A stretch of DNA of 64,000 nucleotides from contig NZ_FOXL01000004.1 of the NCBI RefSeq assembly GCF_900115705.1, positions 248,001-312,000 on the forward strand, given 5' to 3'. The notes beneath the pieces were generated by a model, which was given only the letters and a program-made list of their open reading frames with translations, did not search any database and was not told the origin of the DNA. Below, in pieces: positions 59,826-64,000 of the stretch. Origin of the DNA: Frateuria terrea. GTDB lineage: Bacteria; Pseudomonadota; Gammaproteobacteria; Xanthomonadales; Rhodanobacteraceae. A program made the translations under genes and the position numbers. How positions within the stretch are numbered: position 1 is the first letter of the stretch; each line of letters opens with the position of its first letter.

Positions 59826-60470
59826 TCAGTAGTCCAGATGCTCGCGATCGGCAAAGCCGCGCGGGTCGGGAATCAGCGAAAGGGTGAAGTCGACCTGCTG
59901 AACCTCCTCCCCGGCACCCAGCGTGCGGATCTCGCGGGGCTGCGCCAGGCCTGGCCGCAGCTGGGGATGCCACACCGTCACCGTGTAGACGCCTGGCGGC
60001 AAGTGCTCGAACGCCACCTGCCCCTGCGACGGCGTCACCTGCGCCTGTTCGGGCGAAACCAGCAGATAGGCGATCATGTGGTCGTGGATGTTGCAGCCGA
60101 CCGCGACCAGGCCGGGTTTGTCCAGGGCCAGCGGCGGCGAGCTCTCCCCCGGGCGCAGCAGGAACTCGAAGGCCTTGGCCTCGGAAAAGGAGTAGACGTG
60201 GTGGCGGGTGCCGTCGCTGTTGCGGAACACCACGCGGTCGCCCGGGCGCACCACCTGCACGTAGGGAATGAACGTCTCGTCGCGCTGGTCCACGTAGCGC
60301 GTGACGGGCGCGACGGGGGGCGTGGATGCCGGAGTTGCAGGGGTGACCATCACCACCGCGTCGCCCACGGCATGGCCGCCTGCGTCACTGATCCGCACCA
60401 CCAGTTGCCCCGCCCACAACGGGCCCGCGCTGCCGGCCAGCAGCCAAGCGACCATGACTCGCCAGCGCAT
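59826..60470 (-). CDS. periplasmic cupredoxin-like protein
   Basis: 214 residues from MRWRVMVAWLLAGSAGPLWA at 60470, where AGGGGAG lies about 7 bases upstream; the longer frame to 61169 is not protein-like. The mature part is a plastocyanin/methylamine-utilisation-type cupredoxin: RDETFIPYVQVVRPGDRVVFRNSDGTRHHVYSFSE supplies the first His ligand and VGCNIHDHM supplies the Cys, His and Met of a type 1 copper site. A C-terminal carboxypeptidase-regulatory-like strand region (GQVAFEHLPPGVYTVTVWHP) follows. It ends 4 bases before the GGDEF-EAL start, suggesting that copper or redox state, or a periplasmic electron carrier, connects to c-di-GMP turnover. Confidence 0.87.
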   Translation of the reverse strand: MRWRVMVAWLLAGSAGPLWAGQLVVRISDAGGHAVGDAVVMVTPATPASTPPVAPVTRYVDQRDETFIPYVQVVRPGDRVVFRNSDGTRHHVYSFSEAKAFEFLLRPGESSPPLALDKPGLVAVGCNIHDHMIAYLLVSPEQAQVTPSQGQVAFEHLPPGVYTVTVWHPQLRPGLAQPREIRTLGAGEEVQQVDFTLSLIPDPRGFADREHLDY

Positions 60471-60644
60471 GACGCGCACTCCCCTGGAAATCCCCGGCGC
60501 TAGCCTAACCCATGCCTCCGCGCCGCGGTCAATGGATGGGTGCCCGCTGGCGAACGATCCGTTCAACCGACGCGCATTTGAGTACCGCCAGCGCAGCCTT
60601 ACCTTGGAAGTCGGGGCCGGCATCCGCCGGCAGGAGAAACACAG

Positions 60645-61346
60645 ATGATCGAACGCAGGCCTTTTGACACCCTGGGCGGTGCCAACCACGGTTGGCTGGA
60701 CGCCAAACACCATTTCTCGTTCGCCGGCTATCACGATCCGGTCCGTATGGGCTGGGGTGCGCTGCGGGTGTGGAACGACGACACCATCGCCCCGCGCAGC
60801 GGGTTTCCGCCGCACCCGCATGCGGACATGGAGATCATCACCTACGTGCGCGAGGGCGCGATCAGCCACCGCGACAACTTGGGCAACGAAGGCCGCACCG
60901 TCGCGGGCGACGTGCAGGTGATGAGCGCGGGGACCGGCATCACCCATGCCGAATACAACCTGGAACCGGACACCACCCGCATCTTCCAGATCTGGATCGT
61001 TCCCGACCGCCGTGGCGGTGCGCCAACCTGGGGCGCGCGGCCCTTCCCGAGCGGCGAGCGCGCCGGCCGCTTCGTGCCCCTGGCAAGCGGCTTTGCCGGC
61101 GATGCCGACGCCCTGCCCCTGCGAGCCAACGCCCGCGTGCTCGGGGCCACGCTGCGCGCGGGCGAGCACGCGGACTATCCGCTGGCTGCAGGCCGGTATG
61201 CCTACCTGGTTTCTGCCAGGGGCGCCATCGAGCTCAATGGCATGCGGCTGGACGCACGCGACGGCGCAGCCATTAGCGACGAGCCTTCACTGCACGTTGC
61301 CGCGCTGGAAGATGCCGAACTGGTGCTGGTCGACGTGCCGGCCTAA
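60645..61346 (+). CDS. pirin-family protein (YhhW quercetinase-like)
   Basis: 233 residues, ATG 60645 with AGGAGA 8 bases upstream. The two-cupin pirin fold is clear from SFAGYHDPVRMGWGALRVWNDD, PHPHADMEIITYVREG, VQVMSAGTGITHAEYN and IWIVPDRRG. The metal ligands of the family fall at His57, His59, His101 and Glu103. YhhW-type pirins have quercetin 2,3-dioxygenase activity in vitro; the natural substrate is unknown. It is divergent from the cupredoxin operon and 63 bases upstream of the FNT channel gene. Confidence 0.92.
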   Translation: MIERRPFDTLGGANHGWLDAKHHFSFAGYHDPVRMGWGALRVWNDDTIAPRSGFPPHPHADMEIITYVREGAISHRDNLGNEGRTVAGDVQVMSAGTGITHAEYNLEPDTTRIFQIWIVPDRRGGAPTWGARPFPSGERAGRFVPLASGFAGDADALPLRANARVLGATLRAGEHADYPLAAGRYAYLVSARGAIELNGMRLDARDGAAISDEPSLHVAALEDAELVLVDVPA

Positions 61347-61409
61347 AGGCCACGCCACGCACACGCCGCGCCTCGTAGCTTGCAGGGCTCGCCGCAGAGG
61401 AGCCCTGCC

Positions 61410-62294
61410 ATGCCGCAGCCAACCGGGCGCCCGGGGAGCGCCGACGCACAAGACCCGAACGAAGCCGACGCGCGCGACGGCTTCTCGCTCTCGCGGAAGG
61501 AACAAGGCGAGGTCGAGCAGAAACGACCGCCGCGCGTGGCCGTGCTGCACGAAACGATCCGCCTCGAAGGTGAGGAGGAACTCGGCCGCGGCTTGTCCGC
61601 GCTGAGCTTGTCGGCGCTGGCGGCCGGCCTGTCGATGGGCTTTTCGATGCTGGCGCGCGGATTGCTGCACCGCTACCTGGAAGGCGTGCCTGGCGCCTTC
61701 CTGATCGAGAGCCTCGGCTATCCGTTCGGCTTCCTGGTGGTGATCCTGGCGCGTCAGCAGTTGTTTACCGAGAACACCATGACCGCGGTGCTCCCGCTGA
61801 TGACCCATCCGAGCCTGCGCAAGCTCGGTTCGCTGCTGCGGCTGTGGTCGGTGGTGTTCCTGGGCAACCTTGTCGGTACGGCGCTGTTCTCGTACGGCAT
61901 CCTGCACATGGAATTGTTCGACGATGGCACACGGTCCGCGCTGCGCGGCATCGGCACCGAGGTGATGGGCAACACGCCGCTGCAGATGTTCACCAAGGGC
62001 ATCGTCGCCGGCTGGCTGATCGCTACCATGGTGTGGCTGGTGCCGGCCGCGGAACACGCCAAGATCGCCGTGATCGTGATCACCACCTACCTGATCGCGT
62101 TGGGCGGCTTCACCCATATCATCGTGGGGTCCGTGGAGACCTTCTACCTGGTATTCGCTGGCGAGCTTTCCTTCGGCGGCTTCGTGTTCCACTTCGCGTT
62201 GCCGACACTGGCCGGCAACGTCGTCGGTGGAAGCTGCATCTTCGCCCTGATCAGCCATGCCCAGGTCCGCAGCGACGAAGCCGAGGAACATTGA
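61410..62294 (+). CDS. formate/nitrite transporter (FNT) family channel, YfdC-like
   Basis: 294 residues from ATG 61410 with GAGGAG 8 bases upstream. A ~55-residue charged cytoplasmic N-terminus precedes six hydrophobic helices: LSLSALAAGLSMGFSMLARGLL, ESLGYPFGFLVVILARQQLFTENTM, LWSVVFLGNLVGTALFSYGI, MFTKGIVAGWLIATMVWLV, IVITTYLIALGGFTHIIVGSVE and HFALPTLAGNVVGGSCIFALI. The FTENTM and GNVVGG stretches are the broken-helix pore segments of FNT pentamers. The longer N-terminus places it in the YfdC-like subgroup. The substrate may be formate, nitrite, hydrosulfide or another small anion. Confidence 0.9.
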   Translation: MPQPTGRPGSADAQDPNEADARDGFSLSRKEQGEVEQKRPPRVAVLHETIRLEGEEELGRGLSALSLSALAAGLSMGFSMLARGLLHRYLEGVPGAFLIESLGYPFGFLVVILARQQLFTENTMTAVLPLMTHPSLRKLGSLLRLWSVVFLGNLVGTALFSYGILHMELFDDGTRSALRGIGTEVMGNTPLQMFTKGIVAGWLIATMVWLVPAAEHAKIAVIVITTYLIALGGFTHIIVGSVETFYLVFAGELSFGGFVFHFALPTLAGNVVGGSCIFALISHAQVRSDEAEEH

Positions 62295-62344
62295 AGCGCA
62301 AGAAACGGAGAGCGCGCTCGCGCATCGGGCTCTAGCCTGGTGCG

Positions 62345-63070
62345 ATGACTGAGGACCCCGATCACTTCATAGCCAGGTTGCGGGCAGTCGACTGGCCAAA
62401 TGTCCACAGCGCACTCGATGCCCATGGCCATGCCGTACTGCCCGCCCTGATCTCGCCGCACGGATGCCGCGCGCTGGCCGCACTCTATCCGCAGCGCGGG
62501 CATTTCCGCAGCCGCGTGGTGATGGCGCAGCATGGCTTCGGGCGCGGTGAGTATCAGTACTTCAACTATCCGCTGCCCGCGCCGGTCGAAGCATTGCGTA
62601 CGGGCGCGTATCCGCACCTGGTCCCATTGGCGGACCGATGGAACGAGGCGATGGGCATCGACGTGCGCTACCCGCCGACGCATGCTGGATTCCTCGCGCG
62701 CTGCCATGCAGCAGGCCAATCGCGGCCCACGCCACTTTTGCTGCGCTACCAGACCGGAGACTACAACTGCCTGCATCAGGATCTGTATGGCGAGCACATT
62801 TTCCCGCTGCAATTGGCCATCCTGCTGTCCGCACCCGGCACCGATTTCGCCGGCGGCGAATTCGTGCTGACCGAGCAGCGACCGCGCATGCAGTCGCGCG
62901 CCGAGGTGGTGCCGCTGGCGCAGGGGGATGCGGTGATCTTCGCCGTGCACCAGCGCCCCGTGCCGGGCACGCGCGGTTGCTACCGCGTGAACATGCGCCA
63001 TGGTGTGAGCCGCCTGCGCAGTGGTTCGCGCCACATGTTGGGCATCATCTTCCACGACGCAAAGGCGTGA
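62345..63070 (+). CDS. 2OG-Fe(II) dioxygenase family protein
   Basis: 241 residues. The double-stranded beta-helix is recognised from the metal-binding LHQDLYGEHIFPLQLAILLS (His144, Asp146), FAGGEFVLTEQRPRMQSRAEVVPLAQGDAVIFAV and the distal CYRVNMRHGVSRLRSGSRH segment with His219 and a 2-oxoglutarate-binding Arg. It resembles prolyl-4-hydroxylase-type enzymes acting on proteins or small molecules; the substrate is unknown. It starts 50 bases after the FNT gene and may share its transcript. No weak or missing catalytic residue is apparent. Confidence 0.88.
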   Translation: MTEDPDHFIARLRAVDWPNVHSALDAHGHAVLPALISPHGCRALAALYPQRGHFRSRVVMAQHGFGRGEYQYFNYPLPAPVEALRTGAYPHLVPLADRWNEAMGIDVRYPPTHAGFLARCHAAGQSRPTPLLLRYQTGDYNCLHQDLYGEHIFPLQLAILLSAPGTDFAGGEFVLTEQRPRMQSRAEVVPLAQGDAVIFAVHQRPVPGTRGCYRVNMRHGVSRLRSGSRHMLGIIFHDAKA

Positions 63071-63906
63071 TCGCTCTCCGAGGGAACACCAGGCCATGCC
63101 TGCGCTGGTGCGGCCCAGTCCCGTACACCCACCACCCCGCCGGGGCGGAAGAGCGCACCCTTCCCACGCTCGCATCGTTGGTCCACATATCGACGCGTCC
63201 GAAGCGTTCCGTGCCGGCGTCGGCGAGCGCCTGCATTGGCGCGCATCACTTTGCCCCGGCCGATATCGCTGATGAAGATGGATCCTTTCCAACGTCTTCA
63301 GCGGATCGCCGATCTGTCCTGCGCGAAAGATGCCAAAGCAGATCACGCAGCGATCCACCGTGTCGGATGCGGCCGCTGCGGCGCGTGTGAAGCCACGCTG
63401 GACAAGCTCGCTGGACTGTTCGTTCAACGACGAAACATTCATTCAGAGCTCACGCCTGCAGCGCACGAGAACCGCTGGATGACAGGCATGCCCCAGCTGC
63501 ACGGCACGGTTGCACAGGCACGGGCCTTGAGTGCGCGAACGCATGCATTCACCTTGCAGCGATGCGCCATGCATCAACGTGAGTCGAATCTAAATCCGGC
63601 CGGTCCGGCACTTGCCAGCGAGCGTCACGACCACTACGCTCCCGCCGACTTTAGATGATGCCCATTGCCCACGGGCATCTGCACGCGACGAACCGGAGGG
63701 GTCCGGATCGGCGCGACCCGGCAGCCCCAGGCCGGATGGAACGACCGCCTACGCGGAACAATCAGAGCAGCAGCCGCAATCGTGCAGACCTCGACCGGTC
63801 GCGATTAGCAGTGCGCGCGCAAATGATCACGCCGGTCTCGGACCAGCCGGCAAACGCCACAGTCCCGTGGCAAAGCGTTCACGACTCTTGGTTTCGGTCG
63901 TAACGG
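63071..63906. other. 836-base stretch with no convincing intact gene
   Basis: Apart from the SDR-like fragment at its left end, frames on both strands have no family features and no supported starts. The composition is less biased than in neighbouring genes, as expected of decaying DNA. A promoter or terminator could not be pinned down. Confidence 0.45.
63150..63236 (-). pseudogene. possible short-chain dehydrogenase fragment
   Basis: The minus-strand reading ALADAGTERFGRVDMWTND followed by ASVGR resembles the ERFGRxDxWVNNAGVG segment of SDR oxidoreductases. Neither the Rossmann GxxxGxG nor the YxxxK catalytic motif is found in frame around it. It therefore looks like a decayed remnant at the 3' side of the oxygenase gene. 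A chance resemblance is possible. Confidence 0.3.
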
Positions 63907-64000
63907 TCAATCCAGGTGGTAACGGCCTGCCCGCCCGTCCACCGCAACGGCGCACGAGATGGAGGTTTCATCCCGCGCGTACAGCACGTTGGAGGCAGAC
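63907..64000 (-). CDS. C-terminal end of a gene crossing the right edge
   Basis: The minus strand reads SASNVLYARDETSISCAVAV then DGRAGRYHLD and a TGA at 63907-63909. The composition (ordered, no frame breaks to the edge) looks like a genuine C-terminus, but 30 residues are too few to assign a family. The alternative is a chance open frame. Confidence 0.4.
   Translation of the reverse strand, partial: SASNVLYARDETSISCAVAVDGRAGRYHLD

Noticed and set aside
57440-59887. 815-codon open frame opposite the GGDEF-EAL gene
   Set aside because: Arg/Gln/His-rich antisense translation without motifs; the minus strand has all EAL motifs.
59826-61169. 447-residue version of the cupredoxin starting at 61169
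   Set aside because: The extra N-terminal part is antisense to the pirin gene and would bury the signal peptide. The ATG at 60470 has a good Shine-Dalgarno and a signal peptide directly after it.

Overview
The window is high-GC, densely coded gammaproteobacterial chromosome. The smc-zipA pair, prfB and lysS in the same orientation, CRP/Clp-type palindromes, a REP doublet of the GCAGGAGCCCGCTTGCGGGCG kind and the very large number of c-di-GMP proteins fit the Xanthomonadales, most likely Rhodanobacteraceae (Dyella/Luteibacter/Rhodanobacter-like). The taxon is an inference; no rRNA or tRNA gene is visible.

1-16 kb is a signalling region. A Wsp-like chemosensory operon (CheW, CheR-TPR, CheW, MCP) runs off the left edge. 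Behind it on the same strand are a two-receiver protein, a REC-EAL phosphodiesterase and a ~2100-residue hybrid histidine kinase with about ten PAS domains. A divergent PAS-GGDEF-EAL-REC protein and a histidine kinase/response regulator pair follow.

16-21.7 kb is an archaic (Csu/SCPU-type) chaperone-usher pilus operon: pilin, chaperone, usher, tip adhesin. Its upstream region has three CRP/Clp-like palindromes and a sigma-54-type promoter. A terminator-like hairpin lies inside the chaperone gene just after the pilin, and the usher carries two N-terminal AMIN domains.

21.7-29 kb is metabolic and accessory: a phage-type gene remnant, a LysR regulator divergent from a tautomerase/CMD/PhzF operon, a MocR regulator divergent from an EamA exporter, and an S41-like periplasmic protein.

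29.4-43.3 kb is the most interesting block. A 2660-residue surface protein (LEPR-like N-terminal motif, two DUF4347-type domains, ten alternating Ig/cadherin-like repeats, C-terminal Ig-like domains) is followed without a break by a TolC-like lipoprotein, a periplasmic adaptor, a GAF-HlyD adaptor and a PqqD-like/M50 protease/HlyD fusion. No ABC ATPase is present. I read it as a dedicated secretion and maturation system for the giant protein.

43.3-64 kb is mostly core genome: IS481 remnant, PaiB-like protein, zipA, smc, BolA and YciI genes, an AI-2E-family permease, lysS, a periplasmic protein inserted between lysS and prfB, prfB with its programmed +1 frameshift, a sulfotransferase, a cupredoxin/GGDEF-EAL/beta-barrel operon, pirin, a formate/nitrite-type channel, a 2OG-Fe(II) oxygenase, then a decayed stretch and the C-terminus of a gene crossing the right edge.
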